From Boesenbergia rotunda (lineage: Eukaryota > Streptophyta > Magnoliopsida > Zingiberales > Zingiberaceae), in NCBI GenBank assembly GCA_024364735.1, contig JAGFNQ010002313.1, forward strand, positions 272,588 to 336,587: a DNA stretch of 64,000 nt, given 5' to 3'. A model generated the notes under the pieces. That model made no database searches and had not been told where the DNA came from. It worked only from the letters and a program-made list of their open reading frames with translations. The position numbers and the translations under genes are program-made. Shown here in pieces: positions 24,021 through 34,499 of the stretch. Position 1 is the first letter of the stretch, and each line of letters starts with the position of its first letter.

Positions 24021-24360
24021 AACCTCAAAAATGCATCGAGCAAGTTCGGTGCCAACATTCATGTATTAACTATCAGTCCATCCTGTAGGAACGCATCGAG
24101 CAAGCACGGGGAGCTTGGTGTATTTACCGATTTGATGACTTAGAACAAGATGGACTCTAGGGTATGAAGCATTCAATGATGAACTTGTTGACATAGAGGA
24201 TTAGATGACAGTGTGAGCTTGGGAGGCTTGGTGTGGTCAATGGCTCAACGGCTTGAATCAAGGAGGTTTAATACCTAGATTCAGACAATGGCTCAACGGC
24301 ATGGTGTGGTCAATGGCTCAATGGCTCAACGGCTTGAATCAAGGAGCTTGGGGGGCTTGG

Positions 24361-24458
24361 TGTCGTCGGTCGGCCGGTGGCGGTCGCCGGTCGGCCGGTT
24401 GCGGTCGCCGGTCGGCCGTTGGCGGTCGTCGGCGGCGGCCGCCGGCGGCCGGTCGTCA
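24361..24458. repeat. GC-rich 21-bp minisatellite
   Basis: Three to four units of the type GGTCGGCCGGTGGCGGTCGCC, ending in a GGCGGC run. Strikingly GC-rich within AT-rich surroundings. The open frames across it are repeat artefacts. Confidence 0.85.
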
Positions 24459-24459
24459 A

Positions 24460-24642
24460 TCTTGATTACATTACAGGATGGATTACCCCTCATCAAACAA
24501 AGGAATCCAACTTGTAATGGTTATCAAAGATTACATACAATTCATTACCAAATATAACAATGTAATCAAGATTACATTACATTATATTACAAACTTGATT
24601 ACATTACAGACCCGATTACATTATCCCCTATCAAACGTAGCC
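24460..24642. mobile_element. MITE fragment related to the one at 61,070
   Basis: Repeated GATTACATTACA words and the end CTATCAAACGTAGCC are shared with the 232-bp MITE at 61,070-61,301. The left terminus is not recognisable, so boundaries are approximate. Confidence 0.55.
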
Positions 24643-25399
24643 TAAGCTAAGTGATGATAAGATCATCATGGGTCTAATTGACTAGAGCATGTGAGTCGAT
24701 CGTGGAGTCAATTAAATGCAAGAGTTGGGTGAATAGAATATTTCTATTCAAGCAACAGTCAATTAGATATGATAGATACTAGTTGAGTTGAGGCTTAAAA
24801 AGTCTACTTATGTGAATTTAGTCAATTAGCAACATATTCATTACCTTCCAATAGTAACATTTGGTTCAGTCTACTAAAGACATTTTCAATTGATTGGAGA
24901 TAGCCATAATGGAATTATTATGACATATGTTTTCAATTGATTAGAGATGGCCATAATGGTATTATTACGAAGTGGAACGATGAAACCCAGAAGCCGCGAG
25001 CGAAGGTGATTAGCCAGGCCGAAGATTAGGACATATTGGTATTTTTCAAAATGAAGAGCATGCAACTACGGGGACTTCTTCCATCATTTTCAACTCCATA
25101 TGAACGAAAATGATATATGGAAATCAATTGTTCCTCTATGTCTACTTGTTCAATGGGTACTCATGCTCTCAGGATACCAAGTCGCCACACTGTTTCGATT
25201 AACAGTATAAATGATTCTACGCTAGTCCTCGGCCGAACTAAGTTGATGGCTTTGGTGACCGAATGTAGAAGACGAGTTTACCCTTTTGTCCAATGCCAAT
25301 CTTCTTCATCTGATTGCCTGAATGGAAACGGACCACTTGAAATTTTCATTCGGAAGACTGAGCAACCTTTAAATCAAAAGGACAGGCTCATCAAGTCAA

Positions 25400-26560
25400 T
25401 TGGAGATTCCAGATGAAAGAAGAAAGAAGCTAGACAACAAAGGTGAAAAATACTTTTTTCTTGGTATGAGTAATACATCAAAAGCTTATAGATTATATAA
25501 TCCTTGCACTAAGAAAATCATTATAAGTCGTGATGTTGTTTTGATGAAAAGGACACTTGGCCGTGGAATCAAAATTGCGTTAAAAAAATTATCCCTGTAG
25601 ATTTTAATGATGATGAAAAAGTACAACAACCTATAGAGAATAACCAACATGAGCAAGTCTCTCAACATATATATTCTTATAGAAGTTTAAAGTCCAATGG
25701 AAGCAGAATCACAAAGATCACAACGTGTTCGAAGAAGACCAGCATGAATGTCTAATTATGAGGTAACTGGAATTGATCAAAGTGATGATCCTCTTACACA
25801 TTTTGCTTTGTTTTCAGATTGTGACCTTACTATTTTTGAAGTGGTCGTTAAAGAATTAAAATGAAGAAAGGCTATGGATGATGAAATTGCAGCAATTGAA
25901 AAAAATAATACATGAGAGTTATGTAATCTTCCTAAAAGGCAAAAGACAATTAGTGTGAAGTGAGTTTACAAGACAAAGTTAAATGAGCATGGTGAGATTG
26001 ACAACTACAAATCACGCTTGGTGGTGAAGGGCTATAAGCAAGAGTTTGGTATTGATTATAAAGAAGTTTTTGCTCTCAGAGTGGTAATAACGATGGCGGC
26101 AAAATTCATGACCTATCTTTCAGTTGGACGTAAAATGAGCATTCTTTCATGGAGATTTGAAAGAAGAGGTATTTATCATTCAACCTCTTGGTTATGTGAA
26201 ATTTAGTAATGAGCATAATGTTTATAGATTAAAGAAAATTCTATATGGATTAAAACAAAACCCACGAGCTTGGTATAATCATATAGAAATTTATTTTTTA
26301 GCAAGGTTTTCTAAAATGTTTTTATGAATATACTCTTTTTAAATAGTACATCTATATTTGAAAATTTTAAGAAATCTATGATAACAGCATTTGAAACGTC
26401 TGAAAAATTTTATTTTTACTAAGATTGAAGATGGAAGAAAAATATTTATTATTTGCTTATATTTAGAAGGAAATAGTATATCTATATTTCAAAATTTTAA
26501 GAAATCTATGATAACAGAATTTGAAATGTCTGAAAAGTTTTATTTTTATCCTTCTCATAT
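25400..26560 (+). pseudogene. Ty1/copia pol remnant (integrase end and reverse transcriptase)
   Basis: Broken plus-strand frames match copia pol in order: DERRKKLDNKGEKYFFLGMS and SKAYRLYNPCTKKIIISRDV (integrase to RT linker, 25,409-25,550), LPKRQKTISVK and VYKTKLNEHGEIDNYKSRLV (25,930-26,015), KGYKQEFGIDYKEVFA (26,025), QPLGYVKFSNEHNVYRLKK (26,185) and LYGLKQNPRAWYNHIE (26,245). The catalytic region that should read YVDD is YLEG (about 26,460), so the RT is dead. A 75-bp segment is duplicated (26,346-26,420 and 26,476-26,550). Several stops and a frameshift are present. 24,776-25,399 upstream has no clear gag. Confidence 0.88.
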
Positions 26561-26683
26561 TTTCTTTTCTTAACATAGGATTCCTCTCTTGTTCTAGGAA
26601 GTTGTCTATATATATCCACTTCCTCGCGGTGGAGGATGACGAATGAGGCGTGGAAGGGTCGGTGGTGCCTGTGTGCTTGCTTT

Positions 26684-28410
26684 TGTTAGGACCAAAAGGA
26701 ATTTAGATAACTTCACAATGACATGATATTATCCACTTTGAGCCTAAGCCCTCATGGTTTTGCTCTTGGGCTCTCCCAAAAGGCCTCATGCCAATGGAAA
26801 TATCATTATTCCTTATAAGCCTATAATCTTTTCCCATGCGTTTAGATATGAGACTATGTTTGCAAGTTGCAACCCCAATAATTCCCCCTCAAACAAAGGA
26901 CCATATGCCCCCACAAGCGGAAACTCTTTCCATTTTGATGTCTGATCCTCAACCTATCAGGGCTTTTTACCCCTTGGTCCACCCGACCTATTAGGACTTC
27001 ACTGCCTAGCCGCAACTAGGACTTCTCTGTCTGGTGTTTGGTTCTCTTGATCAAGACACGGGAGCCCACACATCCTTTATTTAAGGCTTAACCCACATGG
27101 TTCAATCTGGATCATGAAGAGTGACATGACTCTGATACCAATTGTTAGGACAAAAAAAAATTTAGATATCTCTACAATGACATGATATTGTCCACTTTGG
27201 ACCTAAGCCCTTATGGTTTTGTTCTTAGGCTCTCCCAAAAGACCTCATGCCTTGGAAGTTGTGAAATTAATGGTAAGATAATCTACTTTCATTAAATAAT
27301 TTATTAGATAATCGAAAACGGAGGATTTAAGTACTATTCGAAATTCGGAAGAATTACGTAAAGGGGTCGTTGAGCAGCTCGAAAGAGCCGGACTCGATTA
27401 CGTAAAGTGGAAATATAAGCAGATGAGTATCGAATGAATGGATACTCTGAAATAGAACGAGAAAAAGTAAATTTGATTAATGCCACTAGTGATAGTTTGG
27501 AACAATTAGAAAATTACAAAAATGAAACGCTTCATTGTGAACAAGAAAAAGCGATTAATCAGTCCGACAATGAGTTTTCCAACAAGCCTTACAAGGAGCT
27601 CTAGGAACTTTGAATAGTTGCTTGAATAGTGAGTTACATTTCCATATGATCCGTGCTAATATTCGCATTCTCGGAGCCATGCAAAAAAATAACGGATTAA
27701 CCTTAGTTTCTAATTTAGGAATTATTTTTTTCCTTCCTAAAACGAATAAAGAAACACTAATGGTAACCCTTCGAGCCGATGAAATTAGTAATATTATCCG
27801 ATGAAACTTTGGGCTTAAGTCCTCATGGTTTTGCTCTTGGGCTCTCCCAAAAGGTCTCATGCCAATGGAGATATCATTATTCCTTATAAGTCTATGATCT
27901 TTTCCTATGTGTTTAGATGTGGGACTATATTTGCAACTTGCAACCCCAACAATCCCCCCTCAAACAAAGGACCACATGCCCCCCACAAGCGGAAACCCTT
28001 TCCATTTTGATGTCTGATCCTCAACCTATCAGGACTTTTTGCCTCTTGGTCCACCCGACCTATTAGGACTTCACTGCCTAGCTGCAACTAGGATTTCTCT
28101 GCCTGGTGTTTGATCCTCTTGATCAAGATACGGGAGCTCACACATCCTTTATTTAAGGCTTAACCCACATGGTTCGATCTGGATCATGAAGAGCGAACTG
28201 GTTCTGATACCAATTGTTAGGACAAAAAAAAATTAGATATTTTCATAATGACATGATATTATCCACTTTGAGCCTTAGCCTTTATGGTTTTGCTCTTGGG
28301 CTCCCACAAAAGACCTCATGCTAATGGAAATATCATTATTCCTTATAAGACTATGATTTTTTTCCATGTGTTTAAATGTGGGACTATGTTTGTAACTTGC
28401 CTCCTCAACA
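26684..28410 (-). mobile_element. Tandem TRIM-like retroelement (LTR-int-LTR-int-LTR)
   Basis: Four LTR pieces of about 197 bp, reading TGTTAGGAC...AACA on the plus strand: 26684-26880, 27143-27251 (partial), about 27803-27951 (partial) and 28215-28410. Between them are two ~265-bp internal regions. Each ends beside the next LTR in CTGATACCA (27132-27140, 28204-28212), the reverse complement of an initiator-Met tRNA primer site TGGTATCAG. Each begins with ATCCCCCCTC or ATTCCCCCTC, a polypurine tract on the minus strand. The outer flanks GCTTT (26679-26683) and GCTTC (28411-28415) look like a decayed 5-bp TSD. No coding capacity, as expected for TRIMs. Confidence 0.88.
27256..27802 (+). pseudogene. 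atpF: Plastid DNA insert: atpF exon 2 and start of atpA
   Basis: 27,283-27,708 matches chloroplast atpF exon 2, ATP synthase subunit b. Readable words include LLDNRK, the nucleotide stretch for NSEELRKG, EREKVNLINAT, QLENYKNET, and VFQQALQGALGTLNSCLN (about 27,577-27,635). After a spacer, ATG at 27760 opens MVTLRADEISNIIR, the start of atpA, in the normal plastid order atpF-atpA. Several indels break atpF, including an extra base near its end, so it is non-functional. Nuclear location is clear because it sits between TRIM LTR pieces. Confidence 0.95.
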
Positions 28411-29383
28411 GCTTCCACACCAGTCGTGTGAACGTCCAGGGACAATTGCATGTAGCTGCTTTTCCTTCTCGTTTTAGGGATTTGATTTTCGCTGATCCCT
28501 AGAAGAAAGAAAAACACAAACCGAAGGTTATAGGTACTGGTTCATCAGTCCAAGCTAACCTTCAATCCTGCATAGATGATAAATTTAGCTACAATGACTT
28601 CGAATTAAACTCGGGATCGAGGAATTCCTGCACCTTGGTAAGGGAAGTGGAGTTCTATATAACTTGCAGAAATATCAGTACGAACAAATGTTCTACTTCG
28701 AGAAGCACTCTTATATCCATTGAGGACAACTTTATGGCTCTGGGAAAGAAGTTCTTGCTTGGGGCCTGCTCTTATTGCACAAGACCAACTGCATTGTTAT
28801 TCTAATTTAATTATTGAGTTAAAGTCAGCAATGGAAGGTTCAGACAGAAAGGAGAATTCTTCAATATTAGCTTCCACGTATGCAGGATTGGTCAATGAAG
28901 GACTAGAAATCTTTGCGAAGATGGACAAGTATGGATTGGTTGTAGGAATAGTGCATTCACTACAAGAAAATTGCCATATACCCACGATAACTTTTAGCTA
29001 CATATATACAAACTGTGGGTATAGATAACATATAGCCACAGATATATGAAATTGTCACTATAAGTTATAAGGACAGATATGAATGCTGTGAATATTGGAT
29101 ATCTATACCTACACTTATATTTTGCTGTCACTATAATTTTTTTTATTGTGGGTATAAGTAGTGTATATCTACACTTATAATTTACTGTCACTATAAGTTA
29201 TAGGGACAAATATCAATACTGTGGGTATTGGATATCAATACAATCACTATAATTTTTTTTACTGTGGGTACAAGTAGCGTATAGTTACACTTAAAATTTA
29301 CTGTCACTATAACCTTTTTTTCTATAGATGTATATAAATTATATATACCCACACTCATAATTTACCGTCACTATAACCTTTAT

Positions 29384-29560
29384 ATGTGTCATATGTGTGG
29401 TTTGGTTCGGAGGGTTTGGGTTTTCCCCAACACCGGCGCAACCGTCTGCGGTGATAGGGGAGGGGTTGAGGGTGTGGTCCTGACTGCCCTCGCAACCATT
29501 GATGATCTTCAAGCTATGAATCGAGGTGATAATATTGTGCTAGTATACATTTTCTTTTGT
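29384..29560 (+). other. Unidentified exon-like stretch in CACTA-3
   Basis: A GC-rich island in AT-rich surroundings is open for about 50 codons, with words RRVWVFPNTGATVCGDRGG and TIDDLQAMNRGDNIVLV. The composition and open frame suggest a captured gene piece, but I do not recognise it. Confidence 0.35.
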
Positions 29561-29768
29561 TGTTCCTATCCCTTTTTGTTTTTGGAAAGATTTCATCAGA
29601 ATTAGAAACATCAAAAGGTTAGAAATATCTATCCCCTATCATAAACTATTTATTTTGATAAACTTTATCAAAAGGATTATTTAAAAAAAATTAAAATATC
29701 ATATTAAACCATTTATTACGCCAAAATGTTAGAAATATCTTTATATTATTTAACATCTTAATACGCGC

Positions 29769-29790
29769 ACTACAAGAAAATAAGACTTCA
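29769..29790 (+). mobile_element. Orphan CACTA-type terminus
   Basis: CACTACAAGAAAATAAGACT at 29,769 repeats the CACTA tip inside CACTA-3. I find no matching inverted end before the element's own terminus at 34,355, so it is either a remnant of an older nested element or an internal duplication. Confidence 0.5.
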
Positions 29791-30170
29791 TAAACGAATT
29801 TTTAAAACGGAAATAAAAGCTGTTTTAAATTTTAGTAAATTATAAATAGATTTGCTACAGAATTTCTAATCTATCTCATTTAATGAAAATAATACGCGGA
29901 AAAAATATATTAAAAGGGAATTTAAAATCAATTAAACATGGAATGTATAAATATTTTTTTTACCAAAATAAATACGGAATAGGATGTTAAAAATTTGAAA
30001 CAGTTATACGGAAAATTTTGGAATAATTTTTCTAAATTTTTGAAAATATTTGCAGGGAAAATTGGTCTCGTGAAGCTCTTCTCCTCGACGCAAGCTCGAC
30101 GCCAGCACAGCAAGTCGCCGTCTTGTAGTTGTCGGCTTGTAGTCACCCTCTCTTTGAGCACCCGAAGCCC

Positions 30171-30765
30171 GTAAAATACGGGTAAAAATAAAATAATAAT
30201 AATAGTAAATAAATGTATAGAATAAGATAATATATATAAATATATATATGAATATATATATAAATTTATATATAATCATCATAAATAGGTGGTTAAAAAT
30301 TAGAAACAGTTATATAAAATATTTTAGAATAATTTTTCTAAATTTTTAGAAATATTTATAGGAAAAATTAGATCAATTATGAATTATTTAAGAAAAAATT
30401 TAATTTTGAAATATATAAACCCCTAACCTTCCGCCAAACCCTAAACCCGACCCCTCCTCCCCCTTCCTTCTCTGCCTCTCGCCCGACGCCGCTGAGCTCC
30501 GCCCGATGCCACCCTCTTCGAGCACGCGGAGCAAGCCACAGGAGCGCCGTGTCCGAGCTCTAGCAACACACGCGAAGCCCTCGTCTTGCTCTCGATCGCA
30601 GCGAGTACAAGCCGACTTTCCCTCTTCTTCTCCTCTTCCTCCTCGTTGCAACCACCCCCTAAGCCACCGCCGACGGTAGGTTTTCCACGCAATCCCTCTT
30701 CCTTGCGGTTCTCTTCTTCGCGGAAGCAGGCCGACAACGACAGCACTCCTTCACAAGCGAAGCCT
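30171..30765 (+). mobile_element. Gypsy LTR fragment inside CACTA-3
   Basis: CGTAAAATACGG at 30,171 followed by AATAATAATAATAGTAAATA and ATGTATAGAATA is the reverse complement of the 3' end of the solo LTR at 1976-4633. Homology continues through the AATTTTTCTAAATTTTT region into the GC-rich part before 30,765. Part of it (about 29,985-30,070) recurs as a direct repeat at 30,285-30,375. It directly precedes the beta'-COP exon and could supply a promoter. The short ORFs here are LTR sequence. Confidence 0.7.
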
Positions 30766-30776
30766 CCTCCTCCTTC

Positions 30777-31623
30777 GCAAAGCAAGTCTCAAAGATTGTT
30801 TCAATTTGGAAAAAGGATCTTAGTAAGGTATGCTTCTTTTTTTTCACCAATCTCTTTTTTCCAAGTTTTTTGTCCTTTAGTTTTAAGCTAATATTTGAGG
30901 GAAAAGTTGGAGATATTTATTGTTTGATCTGCTTAAGTTTACTTGGTAATTTTCTTATCAAATTCGCTCATTCTTATCCTAACTCTTAAAATTTTAAAGG
31001 TCAATCCAAAAGCTGCAGATTCTTTGGCTGATCCTGAAGGTTATCCTAATTTGTTTGAGGATTGGCAGATTGCTCTCGCTGTTGAAGCAAATCTTGCTCC
31101 TAACAGGTTTTTAATAGATCATAGATTCTAAATTTTGTGCATCACACTTATCAGAAGAAAAGTTCTGTTATCTTAAAGGTATTGTTGATGATGTTTGGCT
31201 ATAAAAATTGTTTTCTAATTGGCAAGACTATGATGCTACAAATTTGTTTTTCTTCTTTTGCTCGCTTCCTTTTTCATTATATGCTCAATCTACTATGCTT
31301 ATATATTTGTATGCTAATGAGTTTGCTCATTTATTTATTGACTTGAATATATCTGATTAAACATACAATTAAATTATATCTTGGAATTAATACTTCTTGG
31401 ACCGAGTTGTGTTGAATGTTTTTTTTAATGCTCGAGTTGTTGCCTCACATCTTGTATTTCAAATGTTTGTTTGATATTTCCAATAAACAAGGGTAATTAT
31501 CCTCCTGCTGATGAATACTTGAGCTATATGGACAAGTCAAATATCAATCTTGTGGAAGCCTTTAGAAGAATGCAAGTTGATGAAGAGATTATGCCTCTTG
31601 AAAAAGGGAGCTATGATTATGAG
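30777..31623 (+). pseudogene. Captured C-terminal exons of coatomer subunit beta'
   Basis: Exon 1 (to 30827) reads AKQVSKIVSIWKKDLSK. Exon 2 (31000-31106) reads VNPKAADSLADPEGYPNLFE, DWQIALAVEANLAPNR. Exon 3 (about 31491-31623) reads GNYPPADEYLSYMDKSNINL, VEAFRRMQVDEE. This is the C-terminal region of plant beta'-COP, a COPI vesicle coat subunit that acts on Golgi-to-ER transport; the WD40 propellers are absent. Donors GGTATG, GGTTTT and GGTATC are plausible. The exon 3 acceptor appears off by one base relative to the phase left by exon 2, so correct splicing is doubtful. Captured in CACTA-3. Confidence 0.9.
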
Positions 31624-32538
31624 GTATCAACACCATGATAACTTTTTTTGTTGTTTCTCATGCAATCTTTATGTAGTGCATATATATGTTGAAGGCCAAA
31701 GGAAATATTTACCATCATTTCTAGCTTACATTATACCAGATAATTATAGAATTGGTCTTTTTTTGGCTTCTACTAGGTGAAACATTAATTAGCTTCATGT
31801 TGAAATGAAATTACAAGTGACAAGCTGTGGTATAGCAGCACAAAGGTAAGAATGCAATGTACAAATGCAGAAAAAATCTAGTCGGAGAAGCAAAAAAGGG
31901 CAGCCTGGTGCCTGAAGAATGAACCTATCCGCATGGTAAACATGTTTGATTATTTACACATTCTAGAACTTTGAACCAGATTTGCTATACTTTTTATTAT
32001 GTTATCAAATAATGGTAAAACTGATCTAACAGAAGCACAATATTCTTATTTCTTTTTCAAAATTAGTTGCATTTTATTGTCTTGTAATATTTTATCAGTT
32101 TATAAATAGTGCATCTTATATCTGTCAATCATTTATTTAATCTTTTACTCCTAACTTGCAAGTTGCAACCTTCATTTACCCCTAGAGATACTGTCTCCAC
32201 ACAATCCAGTGGAGCAAAATTGTTTTTCCACCAAGAAAGATTACATGAAGCTCTCTTCTAATTCTATCCCCCCATCGATAAGGTAATCAGCCAATTATAG
32301 TTCATGGATGAAGCATACAGTGTGTTAAGTCCTAAATCAAAATTTTTGTAGGCTACTTCTTATGATGAATGGCATAAAAAGACTTGGGAGTATATGTAAG
32401 CTTGCTGTGGTAGTTTGACTTGTGAAAAAACTGATATCTGCTGCAGTTTATTTTTGTCTTTATTTGCCATTTTCCTATTTATTGAAATCAAAAAGAGTAA
32501 AGTCAGTTTAAATTTGTTGCAGTTGCCTTCTTGCATAG

Positions 32539-32652
32539 GGAGAAGTTGAAGATGCTACTGAATTATTCAAGAGGTGCTTGGAACAAGAAGATAATAATAT
32601 ATTAGATCAGAAAATCTTGAATGAAGCTTCTGATGGTTTACGGAAGACTCAG
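32539..32652 (+). pseudogene. Captured exon of a TPR/DnaJ (DNAJC7-like) protein
   Basis: A 38-codon exon, open in one frame and flanked by an acceptor (GCATAG) and a donor (CAG|GTGGAT), reads GEVEDATELFKRCLEQEDNN then ILDQKILNEASDGLRKTQ. It resembles the segment GEIxxALxYFKKCLQ...EASDGLQKAQ of large plant TPR proteins with a C-terminal J domain. The family call is from memory of one segment. Confidence 0.55.
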
Positions 32653-33082
32653 GTGGATATGATTTTGTTTCTGATACAACTTTTAACATTTCACTTCATT
32701 GATAGGCGTTGTCTATGGACAGAAGTCAAAACAGTCTATCGCTGATAGATTTCTTCCTATCTAATAGTCTGTTTATTTGTAAACAATGAAAGTGCGCTAT
32801 CACCTTGTGCCTACAATTTTTTGTTGCTTGTAACATGATAAAATCTCCATAAACACCAATTCCTTAAAGTATTCATTGGGACTTCTCTGGCATCTACAGT
32901 TATCATCTAATTTAGCAGTGCAAATGATAACATTCTATTTGCTAATTGGTTTTGTTAGAAAGTCGGAACTCTAGTTTGAAATAGAAAGGTGATACCTCGT
33001 CTTCTATTGTTTTGTTTCTGTGTATGAATAGAAAAGTGGGAATCTTTCTTAGTTAAATAGTGTCTACTGTCAAGTAGATGAC

Positions 33083-33279
33083 ATGGATCCTGTTGTTCAA
33101 TGCAATTCATATGGCATGGTGTTGAATATGATTTATTCTGCAACTAATATTTTTCCCGCTGGCAAAATTTGTTTGGATGTTTATAAAGATAAAGGGGTTG
33201 TAGACAAATGTGCTAAAATTAATGCAAAGTCGTTTGCCAGAAGAAGATGTGCAAAATATCTTATAACTTGCAGCTGAAT
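33083..33279 (+). other. Unidentified exon-like ORFs, 3' part of CACTA-3 cargo
   Basis: A 64-codon frame opens MDPVVQCNSYGMVLNMIYSA. Downstream, 33,481-33,559 reads APDASSKLNDQCNSRSQS after a good acceptor (TTTTTTATAG), and a further AG at 33,656 leads to an early stop. Together with 32,160-32,290 (SFTPRDTVSTQSSG) these look like more captured exons, but I cannot name them. Confidence 0.35.
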
Positions 33280-34499
33280 AGGTATGTTAAGACCTATAAT
33301 TGTGTATTTAAAATGTATTAGGAATTTAGTTTTTTTTTTGACAAAAGCTATGAAGTTTTTTTAATGATGAGTTTTTTTGGTGCTATATTGTTATTGTGAA
33401 AGTCTATTTATTGGTATTAACTTTGTGACACATACTATTTTATGCTATTACACATTTAAAATTTGCATATTTTTTTATAGGCTCCGGATGCTTCAAGTAA
33501 ACTAAATGATCAATGCAATTCAAGATCTCAAAGTGTCAATGATGAAAATCATGAATATAGTATGTGCTTAATTTTATTAATTTTCATTAAGATTGATGTT
33601 AATTTTGTTAAATACATACACTAATATTAATGTTTTATTGTAATTTAATTTACAGGTGATAACTAGAAGTGAAGGTGCTCATCTTTATTAATCGTTGGTG
33701 ATTCATGCCTATCATATTTTAGAATTGTATTTTATCGGCTATGGGAGCATAACATGTATTACTAAATTTTCTTGATTCCGTTTATTTGTAATATTGATAC
33801 ATATTACTTTAGAACTTGTTTGATTAAAAGAAGCATTTTTTTGAATATGATTGTTACTCTTTTATATATATATATATATATATTAAATTTTAATTTTTAA
33901 TTTTTTGTGCTCATAATAAAAAATCATTATATGCTATACCCACGGAAAATTTAAATTTAACAAAAGTGTGGTTATAATCTATACCACAAAAAATTAAAAA
34001 TCATATTGCTATAAGTTATACCCACGGAAAAAAGACTTTTGCACTAAAGTATATATAGTGATAGAATTATTTCCGTGGGTAATTATTTGGTGATTATTTA
34101 TGACGATTTTTAGTTCTGTCACTAAAATCTTTAGTGATACAATGAAATCCGTAGGTATAAGTCAAGGTATTTTCTAACGGTAATGAATATCGTCACTATA
34201 TGTTATACTGACGGCAAAAAAATCGTCGGTAAAGGCATATTAAAAATGACGGAAATGAATGTCCGTGGGTATAGGCTTTTGAGGTTTATACCCACGATTT
34301 TTATGCTTTTACCTATGATTTTTTACTGTGGGTATATGACAATTTTCTTGTAGTGATTACGGATGCTTGATAGAACTCTTAGGAAGAGCAGTAAGACTGG
34401 TTGAAGCTTATGATATGATATAGAAGATGCCAATGGCATTTGGCACCTAATGAAGTGACTCCTTGGTGCTTGTAAGTTCACATGGACGTTGACAAAATG

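Larger units (their letters stand above)
24030..24775. repeat. Direct repeat, copy B, rearranged
   Basis: 24,064-24,284 (CATCGAGCAAGCACGGGGAG to TTTAATACCTAGAT) and 24,645-24,772 (TAAGTGATGATAAG to AATTAGATAT) match copy A at 7533-8035. Between them, local reduplication of GGCTCAACGGCTTGAATCAAG, a GC-rich minisatellite and a MITE-like piece replace the copy A sequence. Confidence 0.75.
28958..34355 (+). mobile_element. CACTA-3: 5.4-kb CACTA element (TSD ATT)
   Basis: It starts CACTACAAGAAAATTGCC, ends GACAATTTTCTTGTAGTG, and is flanked by ATT at 28955-28957 and 34356-34358. The ends are inverted repeats for about 28 bp. Subterminal repeats of the kind TATACCCAC / GTGGGTATA and CACTATAA fill 28,980-29,370 and 33,940-34,340. 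It carries a beta'-COP fragment, a TPR/DnaJ exon and other exon-like pieces on the plus strand, plus a gypsy LTR fragment. No transposase is seen. 29,606-30,170 holds only AT-rich sequence apart from the terminus-like motif at 29,769. Confidence 0.95.
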
